Assembly: GCA_947561585.1 (NCBI GenBank)
Contig: CANNZV010002571.1
Span: 28,645 to 92,644 of the forward strand
Reading direction: 5' to 3'
Origin: Caprella mutica
Taxonomy: Eukaryota > Arthropoda > Malacostraca > Amphipoda > Caprellidae
Length of the DNA stretch: 64,000 nt
Position 1 is the stretch's first letter. Each line of letters begins with the position of its first letter. The notes beneath the pieces are model-generated. The model saw only the letters and a program-made list of their open reading frames with translations. It was not told where the DNA came from and did not search any database. Made by a program: the position numbers and the translations under genes. Below are positions 47,350 to 56,826 of the stretch, piece by piece.

Positions 47350-48909
47350 TTGGCTAATGAATCATCACTAAATTCATTAGCCTGTCACTCTTCTTTAAAA
47401 CTATTCAAAATAAACAAACAAAGACGTTGTACAGTTTGCCATATGATGTATAATCACTATCCTCTGACGTGCAGGATCTTTATCTAAGGACTTTTTTGCT
47501 CCTCAACTTTTTATCTAGACCAGAGGATGAACAATAATTATGTGAAGGATCATTTTTCTATTTTGACATCCTAATAAGTCGCTCTGCTTCCTATGACAAC
47601 CTCCGTGAAAATCTTCAAAGTAACTCTCACTAGTCTGCAGTTGTGAAATCATCGTGGTTTGTCTGTTTGAATAGTAACCGGAAAAAAGTTGTTTGTGAAT
47701 TTGTGAAAATAAATTATGTGCAATCAAAGAAATTATTTTTTGACAGTTTACTAATTTTACATTCTTAAAAGAAACTTCACTAATTGTAATGTTTTTAGAT
47801 ATTTAAAATTAGTCTGAGTACACGATGACAAATTGGTAAGATTGAAAATAATAGAAAGTAGAAAATATGTGATTTTATAAATTAGAATCATGCGGATGAT
47901 ATTTTCTTTGATGGTGCAATGAAATGAAATAAATACCTATTGCAGAGTCAATTTTTGCTAAAAAAAATTATTCTTACATAATAATTATCCTCATATCTAC
48001 TTATTTCTTGAATTTAGTAAATGAAGTTTCAATCTAATTTGTGAATATATAGACTAATCATCATTATACTTTACAATTTGGAGCATAAAATAGAAATTGT
48101 TGACCTAACTAACATAAATGCCGCAAGAGAACATAAAATGCTAGCTAGGTATTCTATATGGTTGCCTGCGTGACCACTTTCAAAAGCCTTTGGTTCCAGA
48201 TTACGAAGCTATGAGCTAAACTCTTCCAATCCATCCAATAACTCAAACAATAAAGACCTAATTTAGTGTCGCTAGGTTTTCATCAGAACATCCTATGGAT
48301 GACACGGTAGGTAGGCACTTCATCAGTACCGCAATAGTCGCTAGCGGTGGTCGTTAGGTACGACTTGGGCCTTTCTAAGAAAATCACTCTACATAACACT
48401 AGTCCTGAACATTTAACAAGATATTTACCATCTAAATAATCCACTAGGTGAACCTTACTAGTAGGAACTAGTTTCTAAAAGTTTAGAGAGATGGTAAGGT
48501 TCTAGGTGCCAGAAGACCATACTTCGCTTCATGGTTGACGGTAATGGGATTAGCTACAATTACAACTTAATCCCCATATCATCAAAATAGGTTCTGAATG
48601 TATGAATTAACATAGCCATGTTCAGGTTTGTAAGTAAAGCTCTGTGCATACAATTTATTGTAGATCATTGAATGTGAGAAGAGTTAGTTTTGGTTGTCAT
48701 AAAGTATACTTAGTGCCATTCAAAGATGTAACAAATGTGTAAAATATTCGATATGAAGTACCTAGCTAACTTGTTAGAAGACATTAATATTAAAAACTAT
48801 TGATGGAAGCTATGCAACTGGTTAAGGGCATCAATGGGACAATATTTGAAGAAAGTAACTCATTATCATATTTGTTTTATATGATATAGATAATAATTTA
48901 ATTAATATA
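47350..48909. other. Unique AT-rich DNA
   Basis: Includes the family F repeat at 47,735-47,811. 48,260-48,560 is more balanced in composition. No gene is recognised. Confidence 0.45.
47735..47811 (+). repeat. Dispersed repeat family F (copy 2)
   Basis: AATTATTTTTTGACAGTTTA and GAAACTTCACTAATTGTAAT, then TTTTTAGATATTTAAAATT. Best matched by the copy at 63.73 kb inside the CACTA element. Confidence 0.72.
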
Positions 48910-48993
48910 CCTTCGATAGCTCAGTTGGTAGAGCGGTGGACTGTAGAAGATGCGGCTATCCATAGGTCACTGGTTCAAATCCGGTTCGAAGGA
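48910..48993 (+). tRNA. tRNA-Tyr (anticodon GTA) with intron
   Basis: A complete cloverleaf. The acceptor stem CCTTCGA/TCGAAGG closes perfectly with discriminator A. D-arm TAGCTCAGTTGGTAGAG (A box), anticodon stem GTGGA/TCCAT, loop CTGTAGA with GTA at 48,943-48,945, and T-arm ACTGGTTCAAATCCGGT (B box). An 11-nt intron (48,947-48,957, AAGATGCGGCT) sits one base 3' of the anticodon, the standard place in eukaryotic tRNA-Tyr; removal gives a 73-nt tRNA. A TTTT terminator follows at 49,000-49,003. It should be transcribed by RNA polymerase III and needs the splicing endonuclease. It looks functional. Confidence 0.96.
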
Positions 48994-49060
48994 AGAACAT
49001 TTTAATTGATGAAATAATTAAGAAAATTCAGTTAATCATCATATATATGAAGTATGAGTA

Positions 49061-49122
49061 ACAGATAATCATCACATATTTGTAAAATAAGTTACAGATA
49101 ATCACCACATATTTCGAGGAAT
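49061..49122. repeat. Two units of the 33-bp repeat, inverted
   Basis: ACAGATAATCATCACATATT and ACAGATAATCACCACATATT, one unit apart. The same unit as at 35,511 and, in the other orientation, at 50.78-51.43 kb. Confidence 0.75.
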
Positions 49123-49341
49123 TTTATTCGAAAACAATTATGATAAATGATGCTTAATTGAACACGATATTAAAAAAATATTCAAAATTATCGATTTTTA
49201 TTCGTTCAAATTGAATTACGTATTTTTGAAACTTAAAACTTTCGATAAGTGAAGTACTTTAGATATTAATATATTTGAATATAGGAATAATTAATTTAGC
49301 ACAGAAGTTTAGAACATACAAATACTGAATTCCACTCGAAT

Positions 49342-49413
49342 GCCACATAATCTCACGAACAGGATTCGAACCAATAACATCAGATACCATTAAACAGTTC
49401 CCTATCAACGGAA
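49342..49413 (-). other. tRNA-derived fragment (pseudo-tRNA or SINE head)
   Basis: On the minus strand GGTTCGAATCC (49,362-49,372) is a perfect pol III B box. It is preceded at the proper distance by GATAGGGAACTGTTTAATGG, an A-box/D-arm-like stretch, then TATCTGA. The stems do not close well, so this is not a working tRNA. Confidence 0.4.
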
Positions 49414-49698
49414 ACATTGCTTTGATGTTACTGAACATGATATGTAATTAACTAACACTCTTCATTAGTACACATTATATAGAAAGTTTTTAAAGTATAT
49501 ATTCCAGACTAACATACCTCTTTGACAGTGTGATAAGTCATGGATAGGAAGGCATTTTTCTTTCACGGCAGCAGTTAATTCGAAGCTTCCAGACCACCTC
49601 ATCGCATACCGACGTTCCACTCTAGCGCTCATAAAACCCTTGTTAGTAAAGCAGCTATGCTTCTAATTTTAATTGCCGCTCTGACACGACCACCTGTA
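49414..49698. other. Unique DNA
   Basis: No gene is recognised. A more balanced patch at 49,555-49,640 precedes the array. Confidence 0.5.
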
Positions 49699-49945
49699 CT
49701 CTACAGGCCTCATCATCTACAGTGTCTACAGGCCTCATCATCTACAGTGTCTACAGGCCTCATCATTTACAGTGTCTACAGGACTCATAATCTACAGTGT
49801 ATACTACTATACAGGCCTCATCATCTACAGTATCTACAGGCCTCTCTATCTACAGTGTCTACAGACCTCATCATCTACAGTGTATACAGGCATCATCATC
49901 TACAGTGTATACAGTCCTACAGTGTCTACAGGCCTACAGTTTTTA
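49699..49945. repeat. 25-bp minisatellite
   Basis: About 10 units of CTACAGGCCTCATCATCTAC plus AGTGT, some shortened. Followed by a triplicate of TCGACATCTACAAAGAG at 50,033-50,082. ORFs through it are artefacts. Confidence 0.93.
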
Positions 49946-50207
49946 CATGTACACTTTTTAAGTCTTCTATTCTTATTATTCCCATTGCTATTTATGGTGC
50001 ATTTTCCCATTTTTTTAACTTCAAGTCTCCATTCGACATCTACAAAGAGTCGACATCTACAAAGAGTCGACATCTACAAAGACAGATAGATTTCTCAGTC
50101 ATCACGTGACCAATGTCGAACATTAATCTTTTAATGTTCGACATTAAAAGAACTCTTTTTAAACGAATTTTTTTCAGAAGGGGGACGTTTATTCGAAAGT
50201 TTATAAC
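49946..50207. repeat. 17-bp triplicate and small palindrome
   Basis: TCGACATCTACAAAGAG three times at 50,033-50,082, then the inverted repeat AATGTCGAACATTAATC / TTAATGTTCGACATT (50,111-50,146). Confidence 0.8.
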
Positions 50208-50353
50208 TAGGGTTGTAACAATATGCCTTCAAAATCATAGATCACGAAAATATTATAGACGGAGAGCAGTGGTATATAGTATTCGATACCATTTCATTTC
50301 GTCTATGACATTCTTAAGATCTATGATTTTAAAATCACATTGTCACAACCCTA
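50208..50353. mobile_element. Family E foldback (copy 2)
   Basis: TAGGGTTGTAACAATATGCC and TTCAAAATCATAGATCACGA pair with TCTATGATTTTAAAATCACA and TTGTCACAACCCTA. Flanks TTTATAAC and TTTACAAA share 6 of 8 bases, a possible eroded 8-bp duplication (hAT-like). Non-coding. Confidence 0.8.
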
Positions 50354-50779
50354 TTTACAAATTGCAAATTCAATAGAATGTTATCTATACCTTATGTTTG
50401 GAACTAAGCAATTAAAATTCCCAACAGCTAACCATATAATAATTCTATATTTGTGAGCCGTTACCCAGCTCGTTAACTTTCTTCTGTTAACCTTTAAGTT
50501 CTTGTTAACTGTTAACAACCACACCTTTACTTTAACAATTCCTTATTATTTTCTCCATGGTTGCTATTACATTAACATATTTATGAATACGAACATTGAC
50601 TTTGCAATAGACCGATGTAGCGTCTAATATTTATCTTTGAACATTATTATATGAAACGGGTGAATTGAACAACACGGGTTGTATTTAGGTTAGGAGAATA
50701 TTTCCTATGAAAATTAAAGAAGCTAAAAAAGGAATTAGACGGTAATTTTGCCTATAATTTATCTTACAGTGGTGGACTG
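50354..50779. other. AT-rich, no gene seen
   Basis: Several GTTAAC boxes at 50,460-50,560. No coding signal. Confidence 0.5.
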
Positions 50780-51431
50780 TATCCAAATATGTGGTGAATA
50801 TCTGTAACTTACCCTCCAAATGATGGCCGGACATTTCGGTCTCGGAAAATTCGGTCTGGAAAATTTGGTCTCGTAAAGTTCAGTTTCGCAATTATAAATG
50901 ACATTCCAACATAAATGGCCGTTATGTATTTCGTTATGTCCACTAGTTTGTTGTACTGTACACTTTATGATTGTGAAATGACCAGGCAGAGAGGTTCGGG
51001 GGGCGGCACGCACCTCTATACATCTGACTTGTAAGTTATATTACAACGGTTAATTATTTATCTGCTCTTAATAAATACACTGCACATTTTAGTATTCATA
51101 AGTTCAACTTTTTCTCTTATTGTTCTTTAATAAAATCATTATAAATGAGACTGAATTTTCCGAGAACCTCCCCAAATATGTGGTGATTATCTGTAACTTA
51201 TCCACCAAATATGTGGTGATTATCTGTAACTTATCCTCCTAATATGTGGTGATTATCTGTAACTTTTTCTCCAAATATGTGGTGATTATCTGTAACTTAT
51301 CCTCCAAATATGTGGTGATTATCTGTAACTTATCCTCCAAATATGTGGTGATTATCTGTAACTTATCCTCCAAATATGTGGTGATTATCTGTAACTTATC
51401 CTCCTAATATGTGGTGATTATCTGTAACTTA
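50780..51431. repeat. 33-bp minisatellite hit by two transposons
   Basis: Units of CCAAATATGTGGTGATTATC plus TGTAACTTATCCT. One unit lies at 50,780-50,821, then Foldback element 4, then 8 units (51,169-51,431), where the CACTA element cuts the last unit inside AACTTA. Inverted single units lie at 35.5 and 49.06 kb. Confidence 0.93.
50822..51168. mobile_element. MuDR/Foldback element 4 (347 bp)
   Basis: Left end GATGGCCGGACATTTCGGTC followed by two more TIR units (GGAAAATTCGGTCT). Right end GAGACTGAATTTTCCGAGAACC. Inserted within the 33-bp array: CCTCCAAAT (50,813-50,821) and TCCCCAAAT (51,169-51,177) agree at 7 of 9 bases and the repeat resumes in phase. The inside has the box CACTAGTTTGTTGTACTGTA, ACTTTATGATTGTG and GGGGGGCGGCACGC. 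No coding capacity. Confidence 0.82.
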
Positions 51432-51735
51432 CACTGAGAGAAAAGAGTGTGCCAATATGACACAAATAAATGTGTCTTATCGACACACATTTTGTCCCAA
51501 AACCGACACATATAGAGACTAATAAAAGTGTCATATTAACACATAGAACATGAAGTGTGTCAAAGTGACACACATACAGGTGTGTCGGTTCGACACAGAT
51601 AGCTATTTATGACACACTTATCATAACGTGTGTCGTAGCGACACATATTGGTGTGTCGGTTTTGGGACAACTACTTTTCTCAGCTATGTGTGTCATTGCG
51701 ACACACTAAGTGTGTCGCAATGACACACACCTTGT
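51432..51735. promoter_or_regulatory. CACTA left terminus and subterminal motif array
   Basis: Between 51,459 and 51,727 there are 7 copies of TGTGTC and 9 of GACACA, mostly set as palindromes with 4-5-bp spacers (TGTGTCGGTTCGACACA, TGTGTCATTGCGACACA, TGTGTCGTAGCGACACA). Larger inverted pieces also occur: TGTCCCAAAACCGACACA (51,493-51,510) with TGTGTCGGTTTTGGGACA (51,652-51,669), and the terminal CTGAGAGAAAAG with CTTTTCTCAG (51,675-51,684). Plant En/Spm ends carry repeated subterminal motifs bound by TnpA. By analogy these would bind the partner protein encoded here; that is inference. Confidence 0.75.
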
Positions 51736-51889
51736 ATAACAATAAAATGTGGAAATTGAATAAAATGATAGTGTTTTAAGAATCTTTATATATTGACGGT
51801 TCATATCAACAAAAATAAAATATGGATTTTGAAGATGTGAATCATCAAATAAATAGTCTCATATAACATAAGAGCTTTTTGGTATACAC

Positions 51890-52080
51890 AATAACTTACA
51901 TATAGGAATGTGACTGGAAGGCATTGATTGATTTAAGAGGAAAATAAAGAGGTGATAGTGAATGAAGCAGACGAGTCTACCTAACACAAAATCTAAGACC
52001 TCGTAGTTGAAGAACATAACCCTAGCGGTATCCTCTAGAACTGAATTAAAGTTAAATAAAATGATATGCATGTTAGAAAA
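51890..52080. repeat. Dispersed repeat family H (copy 2)
   Basis: Shares GAGTCTACCTAACACAAAAT, CTAAGACCTCGTAGTTGAAG and AACCCTAGCGGTATCCTCTA with the copy at 11.1-11.28 kb. It lies between the subterminal zone and the last exon of the partner gene. Confidence 0.6.
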
Positions 52081-52234
52081 TGAAAGTTTAGAAGTGAAAA
52101 AATGAAATCACAGTTAGAAGAATCTTAAATAAATATATCACATAACAAATAAATGATTCCCTGAGTCTTAAATTAAAACAATATCACATATAACAGTGAA
52201 ATAATTTCTGAAGTCCTAGTCGCTACATCACATT

Positions 52235-52500
52235 TAGAAAAGAAAAAATACCTTTAGTTATATAGTCTAAAAATGAAGCTAATGGAAATACATCCTAAAT
52301 TAAAAATAAAGTACCTAATAAATCATGTTTGCAGGAAATACTTCCTAAGTCAAAAATAAAGTAATAAAACATGTCTGAAGGAAATAATTCCAAAGTCAAA
52401 AATAAATAAAATAAAACGTTTACAAGAAATAATTCCTCAGTTAAAACATAATAATAATAAAACTTCAAAAGGAAATAAGCTTTGAATCAAAAATATAACA
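52235..52500. repeat. Degenerate ~55-bp repeat
   Basis: Loose repeats of AGGAAATAATTCC-AAGTCAAAAATAAA with variable spacing. Just 3' of the partner gene, so it may be its 3' UTR. Confidence 0.5.
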
Positions 52501-52568
52501 ATTTAACAAACTAAAGTCAAAATATGAACATGTTCCTTCAACCAAATAGTATAATAATTATCAAAGTC

Positions 52569-55500
52569 CTATTTGCATTTAGACTCCTCTATCAAGTTAT
52601 TTAATTTTTTTACCAATGTCATGACAGACATTGGTACTTTAGTTGCATCTCTTAAACCAAAAACTATCCGTTGGAGGAAAATGAGAGTTTTTTTGCAATC
52701 TTTAGGATAACTCATATTGAAGTTGTAGTAAGCAGCGACCCATACAGCCATACCACGAACAACTCCACTGATGTGGCATAACTCTTCATTTTCGGCATAT
52801 AGTATTCCTTCAGCAGAAGGATCAGTTGGATTGTCTAATTTGATTGTTGGTGAAATCTACAATTTGGGAAAAAGTGAAACATAAATATTCACATCTACTT
52901 GTTACTTATTTAACATAAAAAATAATTTTCATTTGCCATTAGTGAAAATGTAGAGTATTCTGTGTATGGATACCATAAAGGACAATGTCGATGTATAAAT
53001 TAAGTTGAATTTACCTTAGAAGATGAATTGAAGACACAGTTTTCCTTCAATAAATCGGGCAAGCAGCAAAGTGCTTCAGAACAAAGTTTCTCTGAAAAAA
53101 TTCGAAAATAAATAAATAATATTTACTTCAAGTCTTCAACACAATATAAATATGATTTAGTAGAATATAGATGAATGTAATTACCATTTCGCTGAGCATC
53201 ATTTAGGTTAGCTATTTCTGTAGCAACCTCACAGTAGCGTGATGACATTTTCAATAATGGAATTGCATATATAGTCAAATAAGAATGAATCGATTCCATT
53301 ATTTGCACTCCTGTTATTCGTTGAAGTTCATGTACCATCTGAAATTAATGAATACTTGTTTTATTTTATTTATGTTAATGCCTTTTTTTTGTTTAAAGAG
53401 CCATATAAAGTTATAAATTAATTATGTGTAGATGACTATTGTGTTAAAGCTAAAGGAAAGCCAATTCTTCTATCTAATTTTTACATACATAATGACAAAT
53501 TCAAGCGACTGAAGAAGAGATCAAACATTTAAATGACTTAATAAATTAGCCTACTTGCATTGAATAAGTCAAATTCTCAAGCATATGACAAACACAACTA
53601 ACAAACAACATAGTAAAATTAAAGTAAATTCCCTGTGTTACCAATACAACTCAAATGATCACTTATAGTTACCTCAAACTCATCAAAAAGACAGGGAAAC
53701 TCTGCTTTTAGTGTTGAAATGGATGCAGACATTTTTACGGTCATTTGCCTGCGGTGAAAGAAAGTTCTCTCCATCAAATCCGCAATAAACTTCCCATTTG
53801 TCTTCTTCTTTGAACTTTCGCTTTTCATATCTTTCATATGTTTCAGGACAGATTCATGGTCTTCTGAAAGAGGGCGAGCTGGTAGATAATTAAGGCAACC
53901 GAATGAAGGTGCTAAACATTGTTTTTTCGAAGGAGTTTGTTTTGCACCCTCGTCATTGGTTATTGTTTCCTTCTTTTTTGCTCCCAGCTTACGCTTCTCT
54001 TTAGACATAATCACACATTGCAGTGTTTTGTCTCTTCTTCTTCTAGAGTTTCTAGCCTTCATTGAAAGACGACACTTCCAAACTTGCTGGAGAGAATGAT
54101 AATGAGTTTAGTTATTATAATAGCAGTTAAATATAATAGATTTTCAATAGAATTAAATAATAATGACTAATATTAATAACATATGAACTTACAACTGAAT
54201 CACCAATATCTATTGATGCTAAGTATGGGAATTTATGAAGGAGAAGCTCAACTACTTCTTTATATTGAGCAGATGTTGGAAAGCTGAAAATAATATAAAA
54301 TGGAATTATAATATTCAAAAAAAACTATTTCTCAAAAAACTTTAAAATTCTGGTTGAAGGATAAGTAGTTATGTGGATACAATAGAAGAATGGTAATTAA
54401 CTAATTATCAAGCTACAAGAAGCTATAGTAAGAAAAGATTCAACTACTTCACAATATATACTTTACAGTATTAAATGATAATACTAACAAATCGCAAAAT
54501 AATTAATTACTCACAATGTATATTTTGTCATAGAGTCGTATAGAAACTCCATTAAATTGGACTCTAAAATAGTTGAGAGAGCTATCTTTTTCTTTAAAGA
54601 ATTTAATAAGGATGCAGGCATCATTGTCTCGTCTAATTGAAATGGAATAGGCCATGGTTTCAAACTGTTGAAAGAAAATCAATTTAATTATTATCATCAG
54701 ATATAACCATTCACAATATATATTTTAAATCAAAAAGAAAATGAAAAACGAGGGACTATGAAGAATTAGTCAGAATGAGAAGTGATCCATGGAATAAGTC
54801 ATTTACAAACAATCTGTAGCAATGCTCATGAATGAAGAAAAGCAATTCTGTAAATACAGTCTGACAAAAAGCCACATAAGCACTGGTAACTGAAATAACT
54901 GATGGAAGATTGAAATGAAAAAGTGATAGTAAATACTAACTAACACAAAATCAAAGAACTCTTAGTAGAAGAGCATAACCTTAGCGCTATCCTGTTACCT
55001 GTACATTACAATGGCAAGATAACGTTAAACGATAAACATGAATTCCAACCGTTTGGAGCTCAAGAATAATATGATAAAGAACTCTTCCAGGATAGAGGAT
55101 AGACAGAATAATTAAGTAAATAGTTTTTTTCATATAAAATGAAATGCCTGGTATGATTTGAGATGTCGGGTCTATATATTTAATAGAATAGTAAAATCAA
55201 AATATATCTTTTAAATAACAAACCCCATTATACATAAGATATTCTAAATAGGGATGGGATGAAGTATCGGTACTCTATATCGGGATAGGCAAAAAATTGC
55301 CGATACTTTGCGGATACCAATAGTATTTAAAAAAATTATAATTTATTATCTATTATTTATCTATTACAATGAAAATATTTATTTAAATTGATGTAAAAAT
55401 GATTTCATATAGATAGGTAATCCTAATTTTCAAAATTAATAATCTAATTTAAATAATCAGTATCAGTATCGGCATCAGTATTGGTGGAAATCTATGTATC

Positions 55501-56807
55501 GTTGAAAATCTAGGTATCTCTATCGGTGAAAAACTGAGGTATCAGTATTGGCATGGTATCAGTTAAAAACTGAGGTATCAGTTAAAAACTGAGGTATCAG
55601 TATTGGCATGGTATCAGTTAAAAACTGAGGTATCAGTATTGGCATGGTATCAGTGAAAAACTGAGGTATCAGTATTGGCATGGTATCAGTGAAAAACTGA
55701 GGTATCAGTATTGGCATGGTATCAGTGAAAATTTTGGTATCGTCCCATTCCTTATAATTTCTAAAACAAATTCTGAAAGGATCATCATAGAGTGATAAGA
55801 TTTCTTTTTCTTTTGGTCCTTTAAGAAATTAAAATACCAGCATAAAATAATTATAGTAACATAAAAAAAACTATTCTTTCTTCTATTAAACTTACATAGA
55901 TGTAGATGATATTGAGTTGGAGCTTTCTAAGATGTAAACATTAGAGATTCCACAATCAGAAGAGAAGTCAGAGGACCCACTGGAAGCTACTTTGATAGTA
56001 GGATCATTTGCAGGGAGTATCATATTGGCTGCTGACACTACTGGATCATTTAAGATGGATTCTGACATGACAGCAGGAATACTTATATTGTTTGTTGACA
56101 GATCTTGGAGATTGATTCTTGGTGATTCAAAATCAATGGAGTTTATAGATAGATTATGGAGATCCAATTTTGAAGGTAAAGCTACAGATGTATCATTAGT
56201 ACAGCTGGCTTCTATTTCCCTTTTGATTCAAAAAAAGAAAATGAAACATAGAATTAATTTTCAATGAACTTGATATACAATGATGATGAAACATAATTAG
56301 GATAGAAAAAGTAAATTCAATTATATTTTAAATTGATTAGAACGATTTAGATTACAATTTTAGCTTGATGAAAAATTCACACATTTGAGAAAAGAACACA
56401 GAATTGAATCAAATGTTGATATAATAGTCATGGAAGTAGGTATTGAATAAGATCATGTGTAAATTATTTTGAAATAAATAACTTATTCACATTTTGTACA
56501 TTGAATTTTTCAGTTTAATTTAGTTATTTTGACAAATTTTTAATGCAAATAATCAAAATACTCACATATTGGATAGAGGTACTTCAATTTTGATGACACA
56601 TGTATCTGGCAACTCAGAGGTTGAGCACACGTCATAATGGAAGTTGAGCAAAGGATCGTACACTTGTAAACGTACATCTTTAATATTTACTTCTAAAATT
56701 GAACCTCTTTCGGCAAGTTGTCTGATAGACTCTTTGACAACATCTTCCTTGCAGTTAATATTGACAAGAAGTTTATGGTTCCTAACTTCTACAATGTATC
56801 TATACAT
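52569..56807 (-). CDS. Eight-exon transposon partner protein (SAMD3-like family)
   Basis: Exons, minus strand in order: 56807-56566, 56219-55896, 54664-54515, 54283-54193, 54086-53673, 53338-53185, 53091-53015, 52856-52569. All introns are GT-AG and the exon sum (1740 nt) is divisible by 3, giving 579 aa. Exon 1 (about 80 aa) looks like the PB1-like N-terminal domain of the family (NFHYD, SELPDTCVIKIEV). Exon 2 is a Ser/Asn-rich linker. Exon 3 must be read in the phase set by exon 2 (KPWPIPFQL, IYI); exon 4 gives PTSAQYKEVVELLLHKFPYL. Exon 5 is basic (RNSRRRRDK) then NYLPARPLS, MERTFFHRRQ and FPCLFDEFE. Exons 6-8 are helical, ending in a VRGMAVWVAAYY region. This order matches a family recalled from fish and invertebrate databases that is often labelled SAMD3-like. 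No SAM domain is seen here. The function is unknown; by position it may be the TnpA-like DNA-binding partner. An AG (56,819-56,820) just 5' of the ATG allows splicing from an exon upstream of the transposase. Confidence 0.75.
54745..55060. repeat. Dispersed repeat family H (copy 3), intronic
   Basis: In the 1.2-kb intron between partner exons 2 and 3. Shares CTGTAAATACAGTCTGACAA, ACATAAGCACTGGTAACTG and AGAGCATAACCTTAGCGCTA with the copy at 11 kb. Confidence 0.6.
55250..55752. mobile_element. Foldback/MITE family D with 36-bp internal repeat, intronic
   Basis: The ends AGGGATGGGATGAAGTATCG and GGTATCGTCCCATTCCT are inverted. Inside, AACTGAGGTATCAGTATTGG plus CATGGTATCAGTGAAA is repeated about 5 times (55,510-55,735). 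The terminus is of the GGGATGGGA type seen in hAT-like MITEs, but no target duplication could be settled. It sits in the same partner-gene intron as family H. Confidence 0.7.
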
Positions 56808-56826
56808 TTTTTGTTTGGCTAAAAAT

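Noticed and set aside
53619..54062. Single-exon 147-codon gene
   Set aside because: It is partner exon 5 read through its splice donor at 53,673 into the intron; the upstream part starts at 54,086.
54503..54697. Separate 64-codon ORF starting before 54,664
   Set aside because: It is the wrong frame of partner exon 3; splice phase and family resemblance support another frame.
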